Below are positions 25,199 to 36,200 of a stretch of DNA of 64,000 nt, one piece after another. The notes under the pieces were generated by a model. That model searched no databases and was not told the origin of the DNA. It saw only the letters and a list, made by a program, of their open reading frames with translations. The position numbers and the translations under genes were made by a program. The stretch is taken from positions 124,001 through 188,000 of the forward strand of contig JAKFAO010000005.1 in the NCBI GenBank assembly GCA_021527695.1, in the 5' to 3' direction. The stretch's first letter is position 1; every line of letters begins with the position of its first letter. The DNA is from Naematelia aurantialba (Eukaryota > Basidiomycota > Tremellomycetes > Tremellales > Naemateliaceae).

Positions 25199-26372
25199 GG
25201 TCATGCTCATGGGAGCAGCGCAACAGACTAGGCATTCCTCGTGCTCGTCTATCAGGTTGTCTTGCTGTTCGCCCTCAAAAATAATGTCCATGTATTCTGC
25301 GTTTCGTGTTGGCCGGATAAGTGATGCCCATGACGCTCGTTTCGGACGATGGTATGATTCCATGATCCAGTCCAAAGCCGGATGTGGTGTCGTGGACGGA
25401 TTAAGTGGTGTCGTGGATTCGCACTGGTATGGATGCAGCCGAGAGCGTTCCCACTTACAGTACTTTCCAATAGCACCTTTTTGTGGTAGTAGCGCCTTGA
25501 CCCAATGGGTTAAGGGTGACAACTAGTTACCCATAACAGACGCACTCGAGGTGCCGCTATACCCGCTTGGGGGGACTGGTTCCCACACCGGCAGAAAGGA
25601 TCAGACACTCAACTCCTGGTGTCTCAGCAGCCTTGAGGGCCTGTGGGATCCGTCATGATCCTCAGCGATACCCAGGATCTGATACCCGGATGCCAGAAAG
25701 ATGGCTACGGCGTGCGAGTGGGTTCAAAGGAAAGGACGACCTATCAACCTCGGCTTTCCTTCGTCCGCGGCGGTACACTAAGCTGGATCCATTCGCCACT
25801 TTCTCCGCCCACCTACACCCACCAGTAAGAACCCAGGGAGTTTCAGGCGGTCGAGACCGAGGAGTATGGGAATGTTAGCAGGAGATTCTGTCAATGGTGA
25901 GTGAGACTGCGGACATATATGATGCGATGTCCGTCGTGGAAGAGGCTACGCCGGCGACTCGTCCGTCCACCAGCGATCCCTTCGCGCTAAGCGCCAGAAC
26001 GCTCCATCGGCTTTTGGCCTCTACTACTCATGCTCCACGTCTTCAAAGGTGGCCCCGTTTGCGTCCGCTGATCTTGCCGATTCTGCGAGGTGTTGAAAAG
26101 GTAGAGGACAAGTACCGCTTCTAGCCCGGAGTGTCCTGCTCTCTTGGACCGAAAAATGGGAGTATTGTCTACTACCTCGTTTGGAAAGGAGAAACTGAGG
26201 ACCTGGTCAGCTCTTTTGACAGGTCGGAGTACCGTAGAGTCGACTTGTCAGCCCAGCTTAGGCTGATGCTTCCCTATAAGAGACCGCTCCTGGACGGTGT
26301 TCATGTTCAATCCCATTCCACTCTCTTCACCGTACAGCAACGAGAAACACCACTCAAGCATCAGTAGTCGCA
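25199..26372. other. Spacer with the promoter of cluster gene E
   Basis: Two + strand open frames (about 25567-25878 and 25894-26124) look partly protein-like but lack a coherent splice chain, so they are not called. A 13-bp direct repeat gtggtgtcgtgga occurs at 25384 and 25405. The right end holds the TATA box of gene E at 26274-26280. Confidence 0.45.
26274..26280 (+). promoter_or_regulatory. TATA-like box of gene E (cctataag)
   Basis: Located about 99 bp before the ATG at 26373, the same distance as in gene D. Confidence 0.6.
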
Positions 26373-27182
26373 ATGTCGTAAGACAAGGATTTGCGTCGGC
26401 ATGTATGCTCGGCTAATGTTTACCATAGAGGGGATTCGAACAGCCAGAACACCCATAGATATGTGAGAGCTTCATTGAGTTGTTGTAGGCTTACCTTGTC
26501 CTAGTGGCACGAACTGCCTAAAAGAACGGATTCCCTCCTTTCGCCAGACCAGAGACGGCAACATTCAAACTCGTGAGTACCGGGCCACCGAGCATGTATA
26601 CAGTGCTGAATTCGGAATGCAGCGATGGAAGGACAAATGTAGGCCGATTCCAAGTCTCCTGCGCTGATTTAACAGGCGTCGAGCGTACCGTCACAGACGC
26701 CCCACTCGTGAGTACCGATGGATGCCCAGTTCAGTGAAACTCAGTGCAGCTCTTAGAAGTTCTTCACTCAGCAACCCGTCTGCATCGAGGAGTACAGTTC
26801 CGAGCAGCTCGGGCCAACCGTCACGTCCGCTACCTACGTTGAGCATCTCGACAGACACATCTACCAAGGGCTCCCAACCAGGACCTATGAGTTCATTCAT
26901 GGACATGTCGTCCACGCCCGCGAGCAATAATTCTGCTCTTCCGAGTGGTTTCCAACAGGGTCAGAGCCCGAATCTTTCCAGTGCGCTGGCGACGGGGCAT
27001 TCGGGCGATTCCCAAGGATTTATCACTTTCCAGTCCCCTTCTTCCGAGGGAAATCTACCCAGCGGGTGAGTAATAGTCAATTTGCTTGCTTTAGCTCGTT
27101 CATACTTTGTCGTAGGTACCCAAAGAGCGCCGTCTCAAACCAATCAGGTTCATCTACCAACCCTTCTCCTAAACGTAGGTGA
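26373..27182 (+). CDS. Cluster gene E: Ser/Thr/Pro-rich protein, five-base first exon
   Basis: Not recognised. Seven exons (26373-26377, 26429-26462, 26505-26572, 26623-26638, 26676-26707, 26745-27065, 27116-27182) keep frame and give 180 residues. The first coding exon is ATGTC, then gtaaga; the fourth exon is 16 bases. The protein starts MSGDSNSQNTHRY and is polar and disordered throughout, with 'SSFMDMSSTPAS' close in pattern to motifs of A, D and G, and a basic end NPSPKRR that could serve in nuclear targeting. All acceptors are preceded by a plausible branch site. The many very small exons make automatic prediction likely to miss this gene. Confidence 0.7.
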
Positions 27183-28232
27183 GCTTCGGGCGGGAGGGGG
27201 CATGGGAATGTCCTTGACTTGCTTCCTCTTTCCTGGCGACACGGCCGCCAGTTGACGGATACGGGAATGAATTGCGTCCCCGATGGAATATACACTTTTG
27301 TTTTCACTCTTTCTTTCTATGTAGTCTGCTTTGCGCGTGATGAGAAAAAAACTTGAAAACATTCCTCGAGCCAGAAAGTAAACGAGACCGAGACTGAGTC
27401 GTGCTACGTCCAGGTGGACAGTCGACAGCAGGGCTCTGTTCTCTGTGAGAATCCGGAAACAGGAGGGATGGATGATGGTGGAACACTCCGCCACGACAGA
27501 TACTAGAAGGCTGACACGGGTCTTCACAGCACGCTCGACTATGAAGAAGGTTGCCGTTGGCAGGTATATCGGCCGCTATGGGTATACAGTAAATTGCACT
27601 CGACGACAAACCGCCTTCCCTAAGTGGCCCGCCTCGATTCTCAATTCGAAGCCCCACGCCGCCCCAGCGATGCTCCGCTCGGGAAGTGGCATATTGCTCA
27701 GTGTGGTCCACCACGCTAGTCTTCGGAATGAAGCCAGCACCACGACTAAAATTGACTTGAAGTTCTTGTGCGCGGAAACGGCGTACTCCAACACTCAGAG
27801 GTCTTCCTTTCAGTCCTCACTGGGCCTTCTCAATGTCGTGCAACATCTCTGATTGCTCGGCCGCGGCTCCTCGGGTACGCTGAGAAGCAGAGCACACCAG
27901 GATTAGAGCTTCTGATGCTCAACCGTGCTTCTACTACTCAGCTGTCAAAGGGCGGATCGGGCGTATTGACATCCTGACCGGCTTCGGCGTTGTTCACTCC
28001 TAAAACGCTCACTGAAAGGAGAGAGGCGTTGTCTGATCGCCTGTGCTTGGTATATAGTTCAGACTCGTATATCACCCTCGGGTTCATCTGTCTTTGTACT
28101 GTAGCTTGCGAAGTCAGTGTCGCATCGCAGCCTGTCCTTCAAGACCCGGACAATTTTACATACTCTTCCCCGCTACGCGCCGCTTGTCTGAAAGCAGTCC
28201 GCCGACGTACTATCTACCAGTTACCCGCAATC
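27183..28232. other. Spacer between cluster genes E and F
   Basis: No gene can be supported. A 135-codon + strand frame at 27445-27852 lacks splice context and protein character. TATA-like elements at 28051-28057 and 28066-28072 are 160-180 bp before gene F. Confidence 0.5.
28051..28057 (+). promoter_or_regulatory. TATA-like element upstream of gene F
   Basis: The sequence tatatag lies about 180 bp before the ATG at 28233, further away than in C, D, E and G; a second TATA-like cgtatat follows at about 28066. Weak assignment. Confidence 0.35.
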
Positions 28233-29380
28233 ATGAGGTGAGTCCACATGCGTAATCATACGTAAATCACGGCACTGAACCGTTTCGATCCGTCCTCAGC
28301 TCTATTTACAGAATCTGTTCACTGCCCAGCCGACCACTCCCCCACACCCGACCAAGCTATGCGAGAAGTGAGACCTGGAACGACAACCTTCCCGGAGCTT
28401 GTAGTACCAGATGGTCATCTTTGCGTGCAGCCAGAGAGAAGCTGTTTAGTCGATCAAAGATGTCACAGGGTGCAGCCGCTTCTTCCTTGGACGCAGACCA
28501 TCCCACCTCCGACGGCAGGTATGTACAATCCCGCGTCATTTGCACAGCGCTCAGCTCACTCCATGGGCACCTTCAGCTCCCCGGCAGCGCTTGTCCAAGT
28601 CCTTGACATCAGAAGGCTAGGCGACGAAGAGTTCGGTCCAAGTACTCCTACAAGTACCCATCCATACGCCAAGTGAGGATGCCCCGTAGGAAAGAACTGA
28701 CTTGAACACAGCGTGTTCACGGAGGAGGAGTTTCTCAGCATGCACAACACGCCAAGTGACCACGTTCTCGGCGACCCACTGTACGTCATGAAGGACTGGG
28801 CCGGCGACCTCTCCTTTTCTGGCTCTGGTAAGGCTGATGCGTGGCCGTTGGGGTGGGAAGATACCCTCAGCTTGGCCTGGGGCCAGCTCTGCCCTGGAGC
28901 GCCGGACCAACGTGGCTCGCCGTGAGCACTATTCATATTCTAGTGTGGAACTCCGTTCTGATTGAGGGGTAGTCTTCCAATTCAACAGAACCCGGAAGAA
29001 AGCGAAATCGAGGGTTCGAGGAGTGATAATGTGATCCAATCAGGCCCTGAAGGTCCAAGGATCTCAATTCCTATGATGACTGTCACGGAAGGCAAGTGCG
29101 ATGAATGTACGCCAGAGAACTGCCAAACGGAGATTACTCAATCCCCAACCCCATGGCGGTCTTGATAAAAGTTGACATCCTCGTAGGTAGTGGGGGGACA
29201 TCTCCGTACCCCACGTGCCCCGGTTCCGCTGTCACGATGTGCTCCTCGGCAGACGATTTAGACGCTCAATGTGGCAGCGCAGGTGCTCCTTTTGTCGAGA
29301 GCGACTTACGACTTGAACCACGACCAGATTCTCGGCAGATGATCGACGAGCTCGCATTTTCGCTGATGGAAGGACCTTGA
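28233..29380 (+). CDS. Cluster gene F: unknown protein, five-base first exon, GC-AG intron
   Basis: Not recognised. Six exons (28233-28237, 28300-28518, 28577-28672, 28712-28921, 28973-29091, 29187-29380) join in frame to 280 residues. The first coding exon is ATGAG, then gtgagt; the protein starts MSSIYRICSLPSRPL. Unlike its neighbours the middle is not Ser-rich: 'FTEEEFLSMHNTPSDHVLGD' and the Trp-containing stretch that follows look able to fold. The last intron (29092-29186) starts with GCAAGT, the strong GC donor consensus. If it is not spliced, translation stops at 29165 with a short tail, CDECTPENC..., so two C-termini are possible. The GTAAGG inside exon 4 (near 28829) could be another donor. 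Confidence 0.6.
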
Positions 29381-30490
29381 GCGGTTGTAGAGGGAAATAT
29401 TTGTGAAGTGGGACGCACGCAGTGCAGAGGCACCAGGAAGTACGCTTGGTGTCTATATCTACATCCAGATAACCGAGTATGCATGACTCGAGGGTGTCAC
29501 GAAAGACACCGACTAGCCTGCTCCGAGCCCCTGAACTCAGGATATCGTATACCTCCAGTCGATATGTAGATTCTCGCACTCGCCCTTTCACTTTCTCTCA
29601 AGGAATGTATCTCTTGTCACACACACACCCTCTCTCTCTTGCTCAAGTAAACTCTTCAGTCCCCACAGTCACCGTCTCGTCCTGGGGCCTCTAGTGTCCA
29701 CAGTCCCCGTCGCGACCGCAGGGTAGAACTGTCTCAGGGAGCAGCTACGCACGGACCTCGCCTGCGCGCGGACCTCTGCTGAGCTTGAAGTGATCGACTC
29801 GCCACCAGGCGGAGCTCTCGGCAAATCACTTGTCAGACTGGTCGAAAACCCAGAACAGGCTATACAAACTAAGATACGGGGAGGTGGGCCGTGCTTCCGA
29901 AGACACCGCTCTCGTCGGTAGGCCACCACGCCAAAGGAAATGCCACAGTGGTGAGAACGCTTCCTTTGGTATCCGGCTGATCGGTCCGGGGCGACCGCGA
30001 TTCGAAGTCTCGACTCCAGCGCTCGCTACCCGCCACAAGGCAGCTTCCACAGAGTTGAAGCGTGGTGTCTTCTGTCTAGACTCTCTGTTTCTCGAAAACA
30101 ACAGGCCTTGACGGCCCGAAATGCTGCACATTTGATTCGATGGTGGGTGACCAGGGGGAGAGCGGCGGCTCAACCCTGCCCCGTACTCCTGCTGCGAAGG
30201 TCGCACGACTCGCGGAATGTAAAGGAGGGCTGGCGTAGATTGCTGTCGGCGCCGAGTAGAAGGCCAATCTCGGTCAAAGGTGCTCTGAGGAGTCTTGCTT
30301 TGAACGGTGAAGTTTCACAGTGATGGCACGTTTGCGCGCTGAAAGTCCACCCTGTCGACCCGGTTTCTTGTATGCTGAGCGAAGGCCAGCGAATTCGACC
30401 TGGCTGGCGCCCCGGTATAAAGACCAACAGGCGGTATTCTCAAGACAGGCATCAGCACTGTTTCTAAGCACTCGAGTGGAATCGCCCACC
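29381..30490. other. Spacer with the promoter of cluster gene G
   Basis: No gene can be supported on either strand. Short CA and CT runs occur near 29620-29645. A TATA box (gtataaag, 30415-30422) lies 75 bp before the start of gene G. Confidence 0.55.
30415..30422 (+). promoter_or_regulatory. TATA box of gene G (gtataaag)
   Basis: A TATAAA element about 75 bp upstream of ATG 30491. Confidence 0.65.
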
Positions 30491-32728
30491 ATGTCAAGCA
30501 GCAGCTCAAGCGGCCTGCGAACCCCGTAAGTCCCCTTGTGTCGTTGCCGCCTCCTTTGGGGAGAATGCTACAGTACGTCCAAGAGCTTACGGCGCCATAG
30601 CAAGGGCTCCAAATCCTCGCAGGGCGTCACGTCGCCCGCTACGTCCTCGGTAGACAGCAGCCCGGTCTCCTTGTATCCCTCACCAGGATGGCTATCGAAA
30701 TGGTTCGGTGGTCCTCGCGTGCAACGACGAGGATCGGCGCCGATTTTAACGGTCGAGATGCCTACGAGCCAATCCCACGCGCAGCCAGGGGCGTTCATGA
30801 CCTCTCCGACTTCCTCGGCATCTGCAACGTCAGGGCAGGCGTTCAGTTCGCCGACCGACGGTCCGGTGCTGAGGCACAACAATTACGGGTTTCGCTCCCT
30901 CAACGAAAGGTCGACCCTTGAGTCGCCGAGCGATAACTCTCCTTTTGGCTCGCCGACAGAGAACCTCACAGGCTCACCAACCGAAAGAGACAGGGCACCA
31001 ACAGAAAGAGACAGAGACGGCGAACTGCCGTACCCACTCGAAGCACCGTCTTCTAGGAACTTTCTCGACGTCGAGCCCAGCCCCACCAGCCCCGGGTGGA
31101 AGTTCCTCTCCAACTTGGGGAGGTTCAAGACCGCCTCTACACCGAATATGCGCAGACAACGTCCGTTCCAGACGACCTCGTCATCGCCAGCTGTGACCCC
31201 GTAAGCTATCGCTGGACCAGACGTGGGCGGCCGCTCACGTACCCGTTTGTAGGACATACGGCAACGTAGGGGCTCGGGTGTCCAGAGGCAACTCGGTCAA
31301 CCGGGACAAGGCACTTCCCTCTGCTCCATCGCCACCTCGGGTCGGGTAAGTGCGATTTTGATACTGTACATGGCTTCACTGGTCGAGGCGCTCTTACCAT
31401 AACCGCCCCTGTACACGCCTTCACGCCACCGAGATATGGTGCAGCTGACGACGTGCCAAGTCCTCCGCCAGCAGATTCCTCTCTGTACGCCCCCGGGTCG
31501 CCATCGACCAACCGTCGGAGTCGACAATCCAGTATGAGCTTCTTCACTGACATTCCGACGATCGATACGGCGCTCTCGGGCCTGGCTGAGAAGCCGCCAG
31601 GCGAGTCGGAAATGCCCGTGGCGGCGCCCCGGGCGTCATATGACGGAAGCTGCGAGAGCACCAGCACGGCAGGTCGGGCGGAGATTGTACGCATACACGA
31701 TCTGGCCCTCCCGGCCGACTAGTGAGCCCAACAGACCGGCTCGCTCTACTCCCCAGCTCAGACCGTCGGAAGGGCTGGAGTGGCAGCCGGAACCCAAGCA
31801 CTAGACCTCTTGCTGACAAGTCACAGCAACGCCGTCCCAGGCTCGTTGACGGAGTACAATGCCGGCCCATTGGAAAGCTCGCCGACCCGGCGGCCAGGCG
31901 CACTGCTGCGTGGCCAGTCGTCCGACCTCGTCGTAAGCGGCACGGTGCTGCGCTCTCGAACCCAGTAAGCACACTCTTGGCATCCAGCCAGAAAGGGAGA
32001 AGCCTTATCTCTCTTCTCGCTTTGCTTCGACGCGCCACTCTCCCAGTGACTGTAGCATGCCAATATGTGCTACCACATATGGTTAGGATGGGAGTGCAGC
32101 ATGGAGGTGCACTTGCCCGAAAGCGGAACGGACAGATCGGGGAGACGACGTGCTGATCCCGATACGCAGGAGCACATTCGCATCCACGGGCCCCACTGCG
32201 CGACCCGCAGCCGACCAAATCGCAGCGAGGCCGATCCCCGCCCACTCCACTTCTGCGAGGCCGATCCCCGCCCGCTCCACCTCTGCAAGGCCGACCGCCC
32301 ACTCCACTTCCGCCAGGCCCTCGACCACCCGATCTGCGTCCGCGTCTGTGACAGGTCGACCATCGACCGTCGGTTCCACGGGGAGATCATCAGCCACCAC
32401 CCCCCGATCCACTTCCGCACGACCCTCGACTGGAGACGATACCCTTCACCGGGGGCGTCCGACCCTGCCCCTCTCACCGGTACCGACGCGTCATATGGGC
32501 GAAACAAGCCTTGATACGTCCGTCAAGAGCGGGAGCGAGACGGGACTCTACACGTCTGTCAAGAGCGGGGGCGAAACGGGACGTGACACGTCTGTGAAGA
32601 ACGGGATCGTAACGGATCGTCCTCCTTCGAGCCCCAAGACCCGCGTCAGGTCGCACAGCCAGCCCGCTAAGAGACGGGTCAAGATCTTCAGTCTGTTTGG
32701 ATCCGACTCGCCTGCGCAATTCTCATAG
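30491..32728 (+). CDS. Cluster gene G: long Ser/Pro/Thr-rich repeat protein
   Basis: Not recognised. Six exons (30491-30525, 30574-31200, 31253-31345, 31434-31686, 31735-31964, 32170-32728) keep frame at all five junctions and give 598 residues. It starts MSSSSSSGLRTP, is rich in SP/TP sites, and contains short aromatic-basic islands: 'PGWLSKWFGGPRVQRRGS', 'PGWKFLSNLGRFKTAS' and, at the very end, 'AKRRVKIFSLFGSDSPAQFS'. These three similar islands (W/F with K/R spaced by hydrophobics) could bind membranes or a partner. 'RNFLDVEPSPTS' and 'SFFTDIPT' resemble the motif seen in A, D and E. Two in-frame repeat blocks lie in the last exon. The last member of the cluster; it converges with the histidine kinase gene. 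Confidence 0.75.
32225..32311 (+). repeat. 30-bp tandem repeat, about three copies, in gene G
   Basis: Units at 32225-32254, 32255-32284 and a 27-base unit at 32285-32311 encode ARPIPAHSTS, ARPIPARSTS and ARPTAHSTS. Further diverged STSARP copies follow. Confidence 0.85.
32516..32617 (+). repeat. 36-bp tandem repeat, 2.8 copies, in gene G
   Basis: Units at 32516-32551, 32552-32587 and a partial unit at 32588-32617 encode TSVKSGSETGLY, TSVKSGGETGRD and TSVKNGIVTD. Confidence 0.85.
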
Positions 32729-33297
32729 CTGCGCCAACACTCTCCCAGTCAGTAGGTTGATGTGATACAGTACCAAGACTGCCGTTCCGACATACCAGTA
32801 CCGTCAGTAGCGTTCGTCTTCTAATCACATGCATGTCGATACCGCTAGGCTCGCCTGTGACGGATTGTCATGGTGCCGACAGGCGGCAGAATACCACGGC
32901 GCGTGCCACTGCCAAACGAGTGGCCCGGGTGAAGAATGCATCCGTGACATGCTCATGTATATATATGCGTGTATGCTGATATGGAACTTTTATGACAATG
33001 ACAAACATACAGTGCAGGCGGCTCTTTGCTTCAATCCAGTGAGACGCCATAGCCTGAAGATCCTAGCGCAAGCCTGCCATAGTGGCGTACGCTTCATCCC
33101 AGAAATCCTCTGCAGACACCCTTCACCGCCCAACCGCCTCTCTGATTCTATCCCCATCGGTATAGGTCTTGAACCCTTTATACCCACTGTTAACCGCCCG
33201 ATTCGTTTGCAAGCACGGTTGGGCCCCAAAGTTCCAGCACAGCCCACTCACCCCAGCCCGCCGCAAAACCAAAGAACCCATAAAAAGAAATCGTCTA
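32729..33297. other. Convergent spacer between gene G and the histidine kinase
   Basis: Both flanking genes end here, so the stretch holds two 3' untranslated regions. No further gene is seen. Confidence 0.6.
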
Positions 33298-36200
33298 TTA
33301 CTCCGTGGGGTGTTCCGCCTTCCACCTCTCAACATCCTCTTTCAGACTCTTGATCCCCACAGGCTTTGTCCTCCACTCGTCAATCCCGCACTCAATCATA
33401 CCTCGTCGTCTCTGCGCCTCCCCAGATAAGGCAGTGACTGCAATTATCCGACTACGCTGCCACTTGTGCGTCGACTCGATGTGCCGCATCTCTGCTGCCG
33501 CGACGAAGCCATCCTTGACTGGCATGTTGATGTCTAACAAGACGATGTTTGGCCGGAACACGCGGAACTGGCGGATGGCGTCTTGTCCGTCGACGGCTTC
33601 GGCAAAGTGGCAGGCCTAACTACGTCAGCAATAGGTCACAAAGAAGCGACACTGATCAGGAGGTAAAGAGGCAAAGAGGCAAAGGGACAAAGACACAAAA
33701 AGACAGAGAGGCAAAAAGGCAACAATGCAAGACAAGAGAAGCGGGAGAACAACAAGGATCCAATGGTAACTCACAGTACGTTTCAGCATCGTAGTCAAGA
33801 TCCGCCGGTTGACCGAGTTGTCCTCCACGACCAGCACTGAAAACTTCAGCACGGGACTCCGCGGAGGGGGGGAGGTAACGTTGTCAAAGCGCGGGGTAAG
33901 ACGGTGGGAAGTGACACGCCCTGAACGCAAGCTAGACGTACCTCTCATTGGACCATCTGCGGGACCCTGCCCCTCCACCATTGGACCGCTCACGGCTTCG
34001 CGCAGGGTCGGCCTTGAGATCTCTTGCGACGATTCGTGCGAACTATCCGAGTCGCTCCAGTTGACCAGCGGGAACGGGTCCGACGCATGTTCGTGCCCCA
34101 GGCCCGGCCGCTGTCCAACCAGGACGGTAAACGGACTGCGCTCGAAGAAGGGGCCGTGCAGGTCGTCCGGAGTATGCGGTGGCGAGGGCATGAGGTCTTC
34201 ACTCGTATCCGTTCGCCTAGGGGACAGACTCGTCGCGGCTGAGATGGCAGAGGAGGACGTCATCGAGCCAGTGGAGAGCTCTCGCGGTCCGGCAGGAGGG
34301 CGAGCTATGATGGTCGATGCCGCCGAGCCAGCCATGCTGGAAGCGGAATCGAGTGCCTCAGGACTGCTGATAGGACCACCAATCTCGGAGGGGCTAACGA
34401 CGGGACCACCAGCCTCGGAACCACCGACGACGGCAGATACGTACGTCTCTTGCGGGGGAGCGGACAACTCTGGCGGTTTCATAATGGCCGCCATCACACT
34501 TGGCCGTAGCGGGCGGCTCAGGTATGTGATCGGCACGTTTGCCAGAGCGGGATGTGGTGAACGTAGAGGTACATCATCCTTGGTGAGTATGATGACCTGA
34601 ACAGTTGGCCGTGCCCCTTGGGCTAAGGCGGCGATTTGAGAGGGATGGAGGGAACCATCGGCGACCACAATCAAGTTGGCATAGTGAAGGTCGCTGACTA
34701 CGCGGCACGAGTTGAGCTTGAGTTGGCGGTGCAGACTCTTGCCAACACGTCGGACACCAGCATCCATCCCGTCGAAACCAGCAAGGTAAATCCCATCTTG
34801 TCGGACTGCGTTCCTACTTCCCTCGATTTCGTATTGAGAGCCAGATGCACTGATCGATGTCCCTGGCCCTTGTTGTTGCAACTCGTCTTGATCCGATATG
34901 TTGTCGTCGTTAAGCAGATGGACGGGCAATTCGACGTGGACCAGAGTGCCCTTATTGAGCGTGGAGGCGATGGCAAGTTTACCCCCGAGAATCTCAATCA
35001 TGCGCTGGGCGAGACCGAGACCTAAGCCGGAACCAGGCATAAAGGGATTTGCTTTTGCAAATGGCCGCAGCACCTCTCGCTCGAGGAACTCGCCCGTCAC
35101 TTGACAATCGTCAGTTCCATATTACTATGAAAGTTGGACCACTCACTGCCACATCCAGAATCCTTTATATCGATACTGATAGTAGACAATCTAATGCTGT
35201 TGTCGTATCCGGCAGGCAGCACAACATCGCGTGAAACGTCTTGTACAGTGATATGGATGAAACCCTTGTTGGTGAACTTGCACGAGTTTTGAATGATCTT
35301 CCCAAGCGCCCTGCACAAACATTAGGAACCGATTCACAAGCTCTCAGTAGAAGCAGAAACTTGCCTGATAATCGGACCCGGATCGTTCATCATGAGCCAT
35401 CCCCCTCTATGCCTAGGCAAAATCTCCAATATCATCTCGACGTTTGACGAAACTCCTACCCCCGAAATGCTCCTCATCGTTTTCTCCGTTTCAGTGGCCT
35501 CCTGGATGACCTGTTCTAGCACCTGTGCAAAGTCTGTGTACCGCTCATCCGTTCGTGAGGTTTCCTGCGATCGCACCTGCCCATCGAGCACAGCTGTGGC
35601 TTCGTCAATCCTGCTCGCCATACGTCCTATATCAAGCGTATCGATGATGTTCTCGAGAATATTTCCCAGGGCGAGTCCATTCGACTCGATGATTTCGAGA
35701 TGAGATATTGCTTCCGTCCGGTCTTCAGGCGACAAGGTCTTCGAGGAAGGATTCGTCACGATACGCGGCGATCGGGGGCTCTCAGGGCTAGTACCAGTGT
35801 TTTCTGTAGAAAGCGGAGGAGTGACGACGGGTGAAGATAACGCAGGGTGGAGACAAGCGCGAAGTAAGGTGGCAGCAGCATTGATCTGATGTAAAGGCGT
35901 TCGCAATTCGTGTGAGGCAGCGGCAGCAAAGCTGAGCTGTGCGCGCTCCGCTTGATGAAGCCGTTCCTTCATGACTGCCAACGAGTCAGCTAGTGGTTGT
36001 GACCTGGCTGCTGAAACTCCAGCCTGGCTGCTGAAACTCCAGCCAGCACTTACCTGAAGCGAGTAGGGAGCCAGCGATAGTCTCGACGAATTGCATCGCA
36101 CCGGCGGGATATGTGTACAGCGGATCCGTCCAGCAGGCGACCACAGCGAATGCGACCTGATGCAGCGTCAGCATATTCTGCTGCTGCTGTAAGCCGTGAA

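Noticed and set aside
25567..26124. Two + strand open frames between genes D and E
   Set aside because: No consistent donor-acceptor chain, two overlapping frames are equally plausible and no TATA or start context is convincing.
27445..27852. 135-codon + strand frame between E and F
   Set aside because: Composition is like random translation, and minus-strand frames of similar length overlap it.
32225..32617. CRISPR-like array
   Set aside because: The repeats are in-frame, directly adjacent without unique spacers, and the genome is eukaryotic.
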